The notes beneath the pieces are model-generated. The model saw only the letters and a list, made by a program, of their open reading frames with translations, had not been told where the DNA came from and searched no databases. From the NCBI RefSeq assembly GCF_037392515.1, contig NC_090295.1, forward strand, positions 22,360,501 through 22,424,500: DNA of 64,000 bases, in the 5' to 3' direction. Each line of letters begins with the position of its first letter. Position 1 is the first letter of the stretch. This document shows positions 11,501 through 23,100 of this stretch, piece by piece. The DNA is from Haliotis asinina. Its lineage: Eukaryota; Mollusca; Gastropoda; Lepetellida; Haliotidae. The translations under genes and the position numbers were made by a program.

Positions 11501-12450
11501 GCTCTCAGAGACTCACTGCAATGTCATCAGTTTGAGTTTTATTTGACACATGTTTATCCCGATCAGTTCATCCCAGGAAACGGTATTTACACAGGGCCGA
11601 TACGAAATGTTGAGGTTTGTAACCATTGCCTCGACTCGGGAGGAGAAAAGAATGGGGATTCCGTGAATGTTTTGTTGTATTCTTGTCATGGTGAAGGAAA
11701 TCAGCTGTGGGATTTCACAGAGCATCATGAGGTTAGAAGTGGAGGACAATGTTTAGATTCAGGATATGGAGATAACGTTGTGCTACAGAGCTGCCACGGT
11801 CAGAGAGGAAACCAGGAGTGGGAGGTGGTCAGTCTCAATGGTCACGTGTTTCTCCGGTCAAATGGATTTTGTGTTGGTGTTACTAAAAATAAATCCGGTC
11901 TTGTCTTGGAGAAATGCCACAATTCTGCACTACAACTATGGACTTGGAAGCAACGCAGGAAACCTTAGATTTGATGATCGTATTTTCTTGTCACTTATGA
12001 CTATGATGTATTTTCAGTCCCAAAGACAGATACACAGAGGAAGGGGGAGTCATTTTAACAAACGATTTTAGTTTCAAATTGCTTTTTTATGCACTTTAAA
12101 ATGTACGTTTGATTTTCGCTGACTTCTACCTACCTGAAACAAAATGTTTCTTGTGCATATTTTGTTTCCTGAAGTTTGTGATAAATTTACTGCAGATTTT
12201 GCGTGCATTATATCAATGTGTTGTGATGATGATGAAAATGACAACAACGACGATGCTATTAAAGAACTCGCTTATAGGGCAACCAAAGCCATGTTCTCAC
12301 TCTTGAAAAGAGTCCTAAATTAAAATTTGCCGATAGATACACTTTTGAAAGCATTTGACATATTGATTGACCTATTAACTTTATTGACCTATTCCCACCT
12401 ATGGGTGTGAGTACAAATACTCATTGATATATCTTGTTTGTATCAGTTCA
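8510..12450. repeat. Segmental duplication, unit B (carries GALNT copy 2)
   Basis: Downstream partner of the unit at about 160-6100, in direct orientation with an offset near 8.25 kb. Divergence is uneven. The non-coding flank 9540-10015 is roughly 80% identical to its partner, whereas about 10018-10390 (5' UTR and first codons) differs from 1767-2140 at only about three bases. Homology ends after the shared text around 12413-12440 (6070-6098 in unit A), just before a GT/GTAT microsatellite. Confidence 0.85.
10265..11968 (+). CDS. Polypeptide N-acetylgalactosaminyltransferase, intronless copy 2
   Basis: A 567-residue paralogue of the gene at 2016-3728, in the same orientation within the second duplication unit. 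It has the same architecture: basic tail, signal anchor, stem, GT-A domain with D223-A-H225 and WGGEN from W333, then a three-repeat lectin domain (GNQLW, GNQEW, LQLWTW). It differs from copy 1 in clusters: the stem (GTGLILNVT instead of GAGLFLDVR), a patch after the DxH motif (HSVHSESFQIIEWGQSKSLG) and scattered lectin positions. In those patches it resembles the minus-strand copy at 41368-43086. It ends in RRKP and lacks the final LIS of copy 1. The start follows the same reasoning, and an in-frame ATG at 10241 is the alternative. No internal stop or frameshift is seen. Confidence 0.93.
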   Translation: MASPRRWLRKRRIVLIGLLLSVIVALKYSIRMNHNELSRELPDALLRLHHPHDPNVTLVSALMNLRDPGVSGTGLILNVTKLPKEEAEKFRRSFEQREYSSYISSLIPLQRSLPDIRLKGCHSLYTDPNLPETSVVIIFHNEHWSVLLRTIHSIMDNTPPHLIKEIILVDDASTDKVLKEPLEEYVSRFSMVQLLRAESRQGLIRARMIGFEQSTAPVVVFMDAHCECFPGWLEPLVTRIAENQSIITTPNLHSVHSESFQIIEWGQSKSLGIPVLTFPNLFFTWSVMSEVEWKKRQRETDPVRSPAMVGCVIAVNRNWFKKLGMFDPGLEIWGGENTELSVKTWLCGGGLEIIPCSNVAHMYHPHRPSKESDIRYKRNIARVSNVWLDKYKHFTDNYDGSIVDYGDISDRIALRDSLQCHQFEFYLTHVYPDQFIPGNGIYTGPIRNVEVCNHCLDSGGEKNGDSVNVLLYSCHGEGNQLWDFTEHHEVRSGGQCLDSGYGDNVVLQSCHGQRGNQEWEVVSLNGHVFLRSNGFCVGVTKNKSGLVLEKCHNSALQLWTWKQRRKP

Positions 12451-12494
12451 CCTGACGAGGCGCAAGGAACGTTGTGACATATGGATGGATGGAG

Positions 12495-12619
12495 GTGTGT
12501 GTGTGTGTGTGTGTGCGTGCGTGCGTGCGTCTGTATGTATGTATGTATGTATGTATGTATGTATGTATGTATGTATGTATGTATGTATGTATGTATGTAT
12601 GTATGTATGTATGTATGTA
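12495..12619. repeat. Compound microsatellite (GT)n-(GTGC)n-(GTAT)n
   Basis: About 20 bases of GT, then a short GTGC run, then some 22 units of GTAT. The ORFs of repeated MYVC or HTYI on the two strands are products of the repeat. Confidence 0.97.
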
Positions 12620-12679
12620 CCATCACATTTAGTAATAGTAAAATAGTCCGCCAATATGGCTCTCATAGCTTAGCACGTT

Positions 12680-12970
12680 GCCACGTCTATTACTATAGGA
12701 CACTTTCCGAAACTATTGAACTTTTTGAACTCCCTGGGGATCATACACCCATGCTGCCTGTTAGACACAATGAACTGAAGACTCAGACTGCCAGCACATA
12801 CACGCGGCTCCCATTTTACAGCTGGTGAACCGAGGCAATGTGGATCTTGTTCAAGGATACCACGCCAATGTAACCAGCTCCAGACCCGAAACCAAAGTGC
12901 CTCCACCGGGGATCGAACCCGCGCCTTCAGCGTCATAGCTAGGCGCCTTACTGCTGCACTATTGAACACC
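12680..12970 (-). mobile_element. Possible tRNA-headed SINE, third type, antisense
   Basis: The complement reads as a tRNA-like B box (GGCGCGGGTTCGATCCCC) about 20 bases from a TAGGCGCC stretch, followed by about 230 bases of non-tRNA body. It does not share the CTCACTCAC tail of the other SINEs. No second copy is in the window, so the family is tentative. Confidence 0.45.
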
Positions 12971-13794
12971 ACATTTAACGTACTAATGTACAACCTTTTG
13001 CTAATCATGCATTAGCATGAGTCATTTTCCTTGGCGTTTAATCTTGACTCATATGTATGGTACAGTCAAAATTACCCGCAGTGATAACAAAAAGAGCAAA
13101 GTATGTGTACGTGGTACACAGATAGCTCTGACTAAACGATGAAGGCTTTATCTCGAAGTAACCGGCAACGTAAATCACAGTAAAACCAAAATATTAAAAA
13201 CCTCGGCGTTACAGTCCATTAATACAAAAATACATTTGTAATGAAATGAATGTCACCCCATGGTACAAAAATATGAACGTTTTGAATCCTGCAAGTTAAG
13301 ATCGTGCAAACGCCAAAGAGATACTGACATATAGAACGAAACCAGTTTTCAGTTTATTAGCGTGCATTTAAGAACACTGCAAGCGAATGGCAACCCACAA
13401 AACAAGCTCCCTTGGACAAACGAACCAAAACAAAAATGGACTTTTCGAAAACGGAACCAGTGTTATAACGTAATATAGATTTTTAAACGATATTAAACAG
13501 CTTTGGTACAGAGGGATTAGGGTGCAGTGTAGAAATTCCTTCAGCCACGAGGACTCAGTTGAAGTTCCTAGAAGTACATTAATCATAGTTCTCCACGAAA
13601 TGAGATTTCGACACACTGACAATGGTGATGACGAAACAGTGGCCCATAGGCAGCATTAGTTCCTTTTCTGAGGTCACGCTCAGGTCACTACAGTGTACAG
13701 TACTCAACCCCGTGCGCTTAAAATAACCCACGAATTCTTTTGCATATGACGGCCACATGAGTACGTGCACATACCTACATGTAGTTGGTGATAC
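12971..13794. other. Intergenic, no feature recognised
   Basis: No gene or repeat is supported. Antisense ORFs at 13368-13622 and 13579-13956 have no recognisable domain, and the second overlaps an interspersed repeat. Confidence 0.5.
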
Positions 13795-13990
13795 AGCAAC
13801 GTGCAGTGAACTTGTGTCCCTGTCGACCCAGCTGTGAACTGGGTACCTCGTTAGGATGTGCAGAAACCATTTAATAGATGATGTTTGGGATGAGGGAGCC
13901 ACAATAAACTCCCAGGGTGTTGAAACTGATAATACGATGTGGAGACTGACATACAATGATCGAGGGAAACAAACGACAGCGTTTGAGCAA
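13795..13990 (+). repeat. Interspersed repeat shared with 59240-59465
   Basis: Both copies share CAGCTGTGAA, a TACCTCGNTAGGATG block, and an ending of the form ACATACAATGATCGAGG or ATCCAATGATCGAGC. It is an unnamed dispersed repeat and encodes nothing visible. Confidence 0.65.
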
Positions 13991-14337
13991 GCACTGCGCT
14001 ATGCCTGAGAAGTAAACTTTGGGAGCACAGTAAGCACTGTGGCAGCCTCTAGAGGGAATGTGTAGGAAATCTAGAATAATTTCTTTTCATTATATTCTAA
14101 TATTTTGTCGCTTGGAGACAAAATTATACAATATGTCTTGAATGTAAGGAATCAGATCAGTTAATTTAAATTATTTAACTTACTCAACGGACTTAATCTC
14201 GTTAGGCAAATATTATAAGGGATTTCTCGAAGGTGAGTACAATGAAGGTCATTATTGGTATTCCCCGCGTTAATGATGCTGGAACATAGGTACATGCAGC
14301 GTAAAACCACAGTCACTCTTGTACATGGTTTGTGACA

Positions 14338-14475
14338 ACGTTTTTAGCAATATTCCGGCAATATCACGACGGGGGACACCGATATGGGCTTCACACGTTG
14401 TACTGATTCGGGGAATTAAACCCAGGTATTCGGCGTGACGAGCGAACGCTTTATCCACGAGGTTACTCCACCACC
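14338..14475 (-). mobile_element. SINE type 1, antisense, tail truncated
   Basis: Reads AGCAATATTCCGGCAATATC, then GACACCGATATGGGCTTCAC, GAATTAAACCCAGGTATTCG and GACGAGCGAACGCTTTATCC. This is the complement of the tRNA-headed SINE, without the CTCAC tail. Confidence 0.85.
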
Positions 14476-15009
14476 AGCATTCTTACGATTTCAACGGTGC
14501 TGACGTATCTGTGTGTCGTTGTACAAAGCGATCTTAGCACAGGGGTGATTGTAAACCGAGCATTATTGAAGAAATGATTATTTCTAATCTTACCATCTCC
14601 AAATTAAGCAGCTATTACTATGGTTGTACACTTTGTCCGGTCTAATAAAGTCATATTTGGCGGTCGAGCAATTTGGAACCCCAAAAAATGGTTATTGAAT
14701 ATACGCTTTGTCACCAAAAATATGGTACTGGAAGTAGACTGGGCTCCGTCTCGTATATTGTATGTTGGCGAGCGCAATGAGAGCCGGGAAACTGGTTAGT
14801 ACCGGAAGTAGCGACAGACGATACTTTCAGCACCTAGTCGCGGCCCTATATTAGCATCAAGTAATTCGTCTTTATCCTGCTGTAACAACAGACCCTCTTG
14901 CTGAAGCTTTCTGAGTGCACTGTAATAGATTCCCTTGGTGGAGAATCAAACCGAAATATCAGTCTCAGAACCAATTCAGACAATGACCTACTTTTCAGGC
15001 GGGTCAAGG
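14476..15009. other. Intergenic, no feature recognised
   Basis: No gene, RNA or repeat recognised. Confidence 0.5.
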
Positions 15010-15175
15010 AACTCCGGGAGGGAATTGCCCTAGGTGGGAATTGCCCTAGGTGGGAATTGTCCGGGTGGCATTTGTCCGGGAGGGAATTGCCCTAGGTGGG
15101 AATTGTCCGGGTGGCATTTGTCCGGGTGGGAATTGTCCGGATGGAAATTGTCAGGTGGGAAATGTCCTGCCCTCT
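15010..15175. repeat. ~15-bp G-rich minisatellite
   Basis: About eleven degenerate units of GGTGGGAATTGTCCG and variants (TTGCCCTAG, GGCATTTGTCC). Confidence 0.9.
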
Positions 15176-15984
15176 TTTCAGCCGATATGAATAAATATAT
15201 TTAATATTGGGCGAAGAGGCCGGTAACTCAATTGATATCAAGACTCTAAGACATCGTCTCGCGATTTTAAAACTGCTTATTTTTCAACGCACAAACATTA
15301 ATACGCAAATTCAGTGCATTCAATACATTTGCGCCATCAAGGTTTATCAATGTGCTAAATAACTGTGATTATATACACGTAGAAGACTGTTAACTCGAGG
15401 GAAATATTCGCCAAGCAATCTACCTGTTGCCATGTTGTCATCACCTTAGGTACGTGTGCGTCGTGGTCAGTATAAAAAGGTGACCTCGTTACATTATGCA
15501 CTGATGAAAGAAAATAACATCTGCAAAACATAAAAGGGGATGTAACCGAGAGAAACGAAGCAACAGGATACAAAAACGCATAGGACATTTGATGCAGATT
15601 AGAAGTAAATTACTCCGTACCCTTGGTCTCATTTCGCCCCGTAGTTTTAGTGTGTTGACGGGACACACGCGGACTTACCCTCAGAGGAATACTGGAGATG
15701 TGTCATCATTCGGCCTGTCTACATCTGTCTGTCTCTTCACCAACGTTGACCTACATTCAAGATCGCTCGCTGTTAAAGATTTAGTACGACTGTTTTACTG
15801 AAAGCCAAGGGTTTTGTGAGTTGATATTATATTTGTTACCTATTACTATAGATTTGACTCAGTTGCATTGTACTAGAAACCTCTATTGTGAATCGTTGTA
15901 TCTATTTGTCTGCTCAATACATAATATTGAATATTTTAGACTTATCTGTGTTATGTTTTGCTGATTCTGAGAGGATTTCTTTTA
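15176..15984. other. Intergenic, no feature recognised
   Basis: No coding or RNA signal. A 70-codon ORF at 15589-15801 has no recognisable domain. Confidence 0.45.
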
Positions 15985-16545
15985 CTTTTGTGCAAGAGTA
16001 GCAAGACTCCTCGCCATGAAACTGATATATTAGTACACAGAGTAGCAAGACAACTGGCCATGAAACTAATATATTAGTACGCAGAGTAGCAAGACAACTC
16101 GCCGTGAAACTGATATACATGTATTAGTACACAGAGTAGCAAGACAACGCGCCGTGAAACTGAGAGATTAGTACACAGAGTAGCAAGACAACTCGCCGTG
16201 AAACTGATATACATGTATTAGTACACAGAGTAGCAAGACAACGCGCCGTGAAACTGAGAGATTAGTACACAGAGTAGCAAGACAACGCGCCGTGAAACTA
16301 ATATATTAGTACACAGAGTAGCAAGACAACTCGCCGTGAAACTGATATATTAGTACACAGAGTAGCAAGACAACTCTCCGTGAAACTGATATATTAGTAC
16401 ACAGAGTAGCAAGACAACTCGCCATGTAACTGACAGATCAGTACACAGAGTAGGAAGACAACTGGCCATGAAACTGACATGTTAGTACACAAAGTAGCAA
16501 GACAACTCCGTGAAACTGATATATTAGTACACAGAGTAGCAAATG
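15985..16545. repeat. ~44-bp minisatellite upstream of the SLC17 gene
   Basis: About thirteen units built on CACAGAGTAGCAAGACAACT, CGCCGTGAAACTGATATATT and AGTA. Two variants alternate, one with an inserted ACATGT and one with GAGAGATTAG. The array lies about 0.5 kb upstream of the first SLC17 codon. Confidence 0.95.
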
Positions 16546-17079
16546 TGACATTTGTATATGTTGTAAGGTCACTTTGTATTAATATCTATGTCCAAACCGC
16601 CACTTTCGCACAAATGTTTTACTTTTCTTTTAAATTCCAACCAAAAAGGCATTTGAAGTTCTGACCTTCATTTTGACATACATCAGTCTCATGCAAGTGT
16701 TATTGCACGTGATTATTGAGACAACACGTGATGTGCCTAAACTCTGTTTTCATTTGAACATTTGTGTAACTCTAATCTGTGTTAGAATGGGCCATGCAAG
16801 GCCATCACATCCTTCTGAAACATCGTGACCGTGCCTTGACATAAAGGAACTATATAACATGTGTTACTCCGCGCGGAATAATGTGACATATCACGTGACA
16901 GGCGACGTGACAATATGACCATCTGAAGTAGACTTGAAACCGAAACCACTGAAGGATTTATGTTTGGGTCAAACAAATATTTGTTTTTCAATCAAAGCGA
17001 ACTCGCCCATTTGGTTGCGGCCTGGAAATTTTTATACTAGTTTGGCGTAAGACGTGTTTTGGGTGAACATTGGCAGAAG
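16546..17079. other. Upstream flank of the SLC17 gene
   Basis: Probable 5' UTR and promoter region. A TATATAA-like word near 16852 is too weak alone to call. Several CACGTGA words (near 16707, 16726 and 16893) could be E-boxes or chance. Confidence 0.4.
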
Positions 17080-17116
17080 ATGACAGAAAAGAGCGTTGTT
17101 CCTGATGATGAAGGAG
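17080..17116 (+). CDS. SLC17 gene exon 1 (start codon)
   Basis: Encodes [12 protein letters not shown] and the first base of a glycine codon (phase 1). The donor is GAG|GTAATG. ATG has A at -3. It joins the phase-1 acceptor of exon 2 in frame to give the acidic cytosolic tail expected before TM1. It is too short to find by ORF length, and the call rests on phase and context. Confidence 0.7.
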
Positions 17117-20100
17117 GTAATGATGTATTTTTATTTCTTTAGACGACCGAGATATCAGTTTGTTGTTTGTTGGTTTTTTTTGTTTTTCTTTTGTTGAGGT
17201 ATACTATTCAAAACAATTTGGGTCATTCCATTTTGCGAGCATACCAACAGCCAATGCCATATGAGGAAAAGTAATATAACATTTATATCCTTACAATGGA
17301 ATGGAATAAATTGTCACATTTTCCCTTCATTTCCCTTTCCTCCTTGGCTTCATCATTTGCATTTTACCAAATCCAGTTTCCCCTACATTGTTAAATGGTA
17401 CATATTGTTTTGCTTTAGTTCCTCAGCATTTCGCTTTTTATGCAGGAATTATGTCGGGATTTCACATAGAACATTGGTATTTTTCATCAGCATATAGAAA
17501 CTATGAAATTTATGATATCATGTTCTTGTAAACAGAGTAATGATGCTGTTAAAGCGATTAACGCACAATATACAGCCCGAAGTACGTACCACTGTGTTCG
17601 TTAAGCTATGTGTTCTATAAAATCAGTGACCGTTACGTGGAATGATTTCTGCACTTTTGTTGACGTGCGTATTGGCCGAACGAAAGCGCAAGATTCACGT
17701 AATTTTCAATACCAAGCGGAGTGTGCGGGGTGAGAAATGTTATTCACGTGTGCACGTTGAATTATTATTGAATGTAAAAGCAGAAATCTTTGTAGACATG
17801 TCGCATCAGACTGCAGAGAAAGTTCTCATGCATAAACATATCCTTATAGTCAACACATACCAAAATAGATAATATCCTGTGGAACTGGACTGTATCTGTT
17901 CAGTCTAAAAATCACAGGAAATATCAAATACAATCGCTGAGGGTAGACATTTGAAACGACCCCCTGAAACCTGCTTGATTCGTCAGACACACTGACAAGT
18001 GCTTAGTTACACCCCTTTGCAATGGTTTACGTTGTTTCAGACCTCTCCTTTGTTGAACACGTATGCAAGTTTATATGTACAGGATCGATCTATGTTAGAA
18101 TAATTATTGGTGCTCAGCATCCCATGCTTGTCATGGAAGGTCAGACCGAATGGTCAGTGTTGGTCAGTGGTCAACTGCCTTGGTTGGTGCATGTTGTCGT
18201 ACTCCAGCTGCATTTATCGACGCTTATGAGGACAACTGCTGGATTGTCTGGCCACGAAATGACAGACCACGAGAGATGAAAAATAGATAAGACGTTTCAA
18301 TATATTCATGTATGCATGAATAAACCCTCGAATACGGCGTCCTTGACACGGGACGTACATGCATGAGGGTAACGAGATCCTTCATGTTTGCCGACACAAT
18401 GACATTTGGACAAACAATGATGTTTATATACATAGACGAATGGTGACCAACTTATCGAAGAGGCTATGACTCGCCGAGTAGGTCTAGATTTGTGTTCTAC
18501 ATCCTATCCAGGTATTTTTTTGTCTGGGTAAAACAACACACGTGTATCTCACAAAACGTGAATCACGCATGGTAAACACCTGGGGATGGTAGCAACACAA
18601 CTAGCGCTGCGATCGGTTGGGGGTTGGGGGTAATGGGTAGCGGTGGTGGGAGAGGGTAGATTTGGGTGGGGTGGTGGGAGTCTCCCAGGTTAAGTGAGCT
18701 GGTTTCAGCTACAATGAAAATTATTTATACCACACTGAAATAATATGTAAGTCTATGGAAATGACGTCAAGTGTCTTTGCACGTACGTTTGCGCGTCAAG
18801 TTGCGTAAAAGCTTAGAGTGCATTGGAATACACTAAACATACATCGGATATTGCTAATATATCAATCCCGATTATCCACTGTAAAATATCTTATGTGGCG
18901 GAGATGAGCCATGTAGACCTATTATTTATTTGCATTTTCATTTACCCATACATGATGCGTTTTGCCAGTGATAGAGCTCTCTGTTTAGTTGTTGTTGATC
19001 TTGAACTTTGTCTCATATCTATAACGATGTGAAAGACGGAGCCCAGCTGACAAGGCGAGAGTGAGTGAGTGAGTCAGTCAGTACGTTTGGTTTTACGCTC
19101 TTTTTTGCAGTATTCTGGTAATACAAGGGCAGGGGTCATCAGAAATGGGATGCGAACGTTGTACCCATCAGGGAACCACTTAACCACTAATCTACCCCAC
19201 CTGCCCCTAGTACATATGTCGAATAAATGTCGAGCTTACCACCAAGCCGTTGGTTGGTAAATTCGTTGGATAAAAGTCGCGACTACACCGCCAAATGTAT
19301 GCAATAGTGAAGTATTAATGATGTTTTATATATTGGCTGATGCTGTCTGTTTTATATCCGAGTTGAAAATTAACTTCGCTTCAGCATAATTTCAGCCTCA
19401 TGGAGAGGTGTAATAAGGTAAAACGAGTAAGCGAGTGTTCAAACGAGTGACTTAGTGCGTGTCCACATTTCATGAGGGACCCGTGAAGATCTTGGCCAGA
19501 ATTGGTCATCTGCAACCCATGCCTGTCGTAAGAGGGTTCGGGTGGACATGGCTGACATATGTCATTATATCCAACAGCTACGGTCGATGCTCATGCTGTT
19601 GATTACTGGATTGTCTGATCCAGACTAGATCATTTACAGACCACTACCATTTTGCTGGCATACTGTTGAGAGACGCTTTAAACAACCAACCATCACTACT
19701 TTAGCAATATCATTGAGAATGAATTAACTCTGTTCACTGTGCCAAGGAAAAGCACAATTGGGAGCTCCGCTCATATTCCGAACGATCAATCCAATTAACG
19801 TTTTTGGTGACAGGTCCTGTATTAACATCCAAAAGATGGATTCTGGCCTACGTGGCCATCGTCGGCTTCTTCTTCCTCTACTGCGTCCGTACCAACATCA
19901 GCGTGGCCATCGTGTGTATGGTGAAGTCGCAACAGATCAACGTCACCACCGCCGGCAACCTCACACAGGAGAACCTCACAGATATCACACAAAGCTGTGC
20001 CATTGAGGCATCCAAAGGGTTTGACGTAAGTGACAACGACGATGATTATTATTATGATCTTTATGATGATAAGATGTATTCCTTCATATATATAGACTCG

Positions 20101-23100
20101 TTAGAATTGGTCTTCAGTAACCCATGCTTGTCGTAAGAGGCGATTAACGGGATCGTGTGGTCAGGCTCGCTGACTTGGATGACACATCAAGTCCATCAAT
20201 GTTCATTCTGTTGATCATTGGGTTGTCTGTCCAGATTCGATTATTTACAGACCGCCACCATATAGCTGGAATGCTGCTTAGAGCAGCGGAGTAAAACTTA
20301 ACTCACTCACTCACTCACTTATATATGGTAGTCATGATCTCTGACACCCTCAGGCAACATTGGTTTCTGAGAACCAGAGATTCGAAGCATTCCGCATGCA
20401 CCAAATAATCTTGTTATGCTTCCAACAGACGTAGTGCAGTTTCTGACACTATGAACCACTGTTCATTTCGGTAAAATGAATTAATAGTAACGTATCTGTT
20501 ATTTCACATTTCGTTGTTTTTCTTATTGCATGGGGATCATGAAAAGCAACATTGTCAGAGCACTCACCTTGTTACATGATCATGATTGTTGAAATATTTT
20601 GTGTACAGATACTGAATCATAACATTAACTATTATCATGATCATCATCGGGTTAATTGGAGACATATTTCGGCTGTTGAATGCACATTGACTCTGATTAT
20701 TACCCCCAATAAATCATTAAGAAACAAAAGTCTCAACTGGGTTGGGTAAAGCCGTGACCGTGACCGTCACTGACTCTGAAGACGGAGTGAAATACACATG
20801 CATCATCAATCCGGTGGTAGGGCTCTGTTTCTTCTACCAGCCCACTAAGTGAGTGCGAGAGTGAGTGGGAGAGTGAGTGTGAGGGAGTTTAGTTTTAGGT
20901 CGCTATTACCAACATTCCAGCAATATGACAGACACTAGAAATGAGCTGCACACATCATACCCATGTAGGGACTCGAAACCGGGTCTTCGACATGACGAGT
21001 GAACACTTTAACCACTAGGCTACGATGCCCCTGTTCATGGATACATTGGGTTGAAGCTTTCATGCTATCGCCATTTTGCCGATTGTTTGGAACATGTAAC
21101 AGTGGAGTTTCAGGAATGTTATGAAAAAAACCGTGAATCACGTTGTAATTACATTATATGCGAAAAATACATGAATTATAATTTGTCTAACTTAAAACCA
21201 GTCCTATAATCGTCAAACCCGTTCACAACAAACTGTTTTTGTGTGCATATCCTCACTCAGTAATATTTTGTATAACAGAAGTCTGTAAGTAATCGAGTTT
21301 CGGCCAGATAATCCGGTGACTGATATCGATCCACACACTTTGGAGTTTATGACAAACAATGGAGCAAACTACCTTGCCTCAGCACCACATCCATTTAGTC
21401 GCCTCTGACACCAAACATGACATGCATTTAATGCATTACAGTGGATGTTAACATATAAGTTGGCTTCAACTATGTGAAGCACACTAGAGCCTAAAAGTTC
21501 ATTGAACTTTATTCCCCATACATGCGTTGAGATATTTAATGCAATAACAAACAACGCATCACGTCACCTTGTCTTACCACGTACCCTATCTATTTAATCA
21601 CCCATGACAAGCAAAGGTTTGCTTGTGACCTATCTTATCAGCATCACCACGGCTGAAATAAGAAGCTGACCTCGTTCAGAACGGCATAGAAACTACCGAT
21701 GGTTACACAAAATAAGCGGTTTCATCCGTGTGAAGTAGGTCAGGCCACACATTTACTGGGTATTGTGGTGTTTGTGGTGAAACAAGCTGGGGACAGGACA
21801 ACCTGTATGGCTTTGTTGAACACGACACTGTTGATGACGCGATAATACCAAGGTGTGTTTGTACATCAGATGCATCAGCCACTTTGTACCATACAGTCCC
21901 TCTGTCAGAGCACGCTCCGTCAATATTGTCGGGGGTATCGTAACGTTTAAATATGTTTCCATTGTACTAAGCACGAATGTCACCGTTACTGTAGACATAA
22001 AAATGGGCACAACGTTGTTCACGCCTGTAAATGGCCTCATACATATGTTTTCTTCGGTCGTAGTGATTTCCACAAATTTCGCTTTCCACTTTCTTTTGTC
22101 TGTTTTTAGTCGGAATTATCTTGTGAATTATGCTAAACAGTTCTTATTTCGAAATTTTCTTTATATTTTCACGTCACGATCAAAATAAACTCTTAATTAT
22201 TTTAATTACCACATGCCGTTTATGCTCAAAATACGCGTTCTCCAATGAAGCGCTCTCCAATAAAACATATTCGAAATTACTTGTATGTCGTTTTTAATTG
22301 GTGATTGAATCAGAGTACAGATTCTTAATTATCTTGTATGCTGCTCTCAGATTTGATCAAAACAAATACAAAATTCCTTACTTTTTCTGAAAACATAACT
22401 TTTCATAATTCATAATAGTAAATTCGTAATTATCTTGCATACCGTTCTCAAAGTTTAAACAAAACAAATTCGATATCACTGGAATACCTTTTACATTTTC
22501 TGCTGACAACGTATTATTAATCATACATTCTTAATTGTCTTTCAAGCGGAGGCATGCCCTGCTCATTTCGAAGCGGGGGCATGCCCCATCAATCTCACTA
22601 GTTCAAGAATAATGGATAATATTTCTGCAGTATGTTTCTCTTTCAGACAACAGCGATTGATTGGGACATAGCCGTCAATCTCACTAGTTCAAGTATAATT
22701 GATAATATTTGCATTATTGTTCTCTTTATGACAGAGATTGACTGGGACAAGTGTGTACAATGAAGGGTCAGTCTCACAAATTTCAAAAGGATGGATAATC
22801 CCTGCATTATCTTTCATTTTCAGGCAACAGAATTTGACTGAGACAAATGCGTACAGTCAGGTGTTAATCTCACAAAGTTTAAGCACAATGGCATTAGTTT
22901 TCTCTTTCAGACAGCAGGGATTGGGATAAATCTGTACAGCCAGCCGTCAGTCCCACGAGATAGAATATAATGGATAATATTTGCATTATTTTTCTCTTTC
23001 AGACAGGAGAGTTTGACTGGGACAAGTCTGTGCAGTCGGCCATCTTGTCATCGTTCTTCTATGGCTACCTCTTCCTGCAGATACCAGGAGGGTGGCTGGC

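Noticed and set aside
12399-12666. ORFs with MYVC or HTYI repeats on both strands
   Set aside because: Translation of the GT/GTAT microsatellite.
13579-13956. 125-codon antisense ORF
   Set aside because: Overlaps a dispersed repeat also seen near 59240-59465, and the translation has no recognisable domain.
19804-20136. Reading exon 2 of SLC17 as starting at the ATG near 19804
   Set aside because: The ATG lies in intron sequence before a good acceptor (GACAG|GT). The exon at 17080-17116 supplies a start with matching phase.
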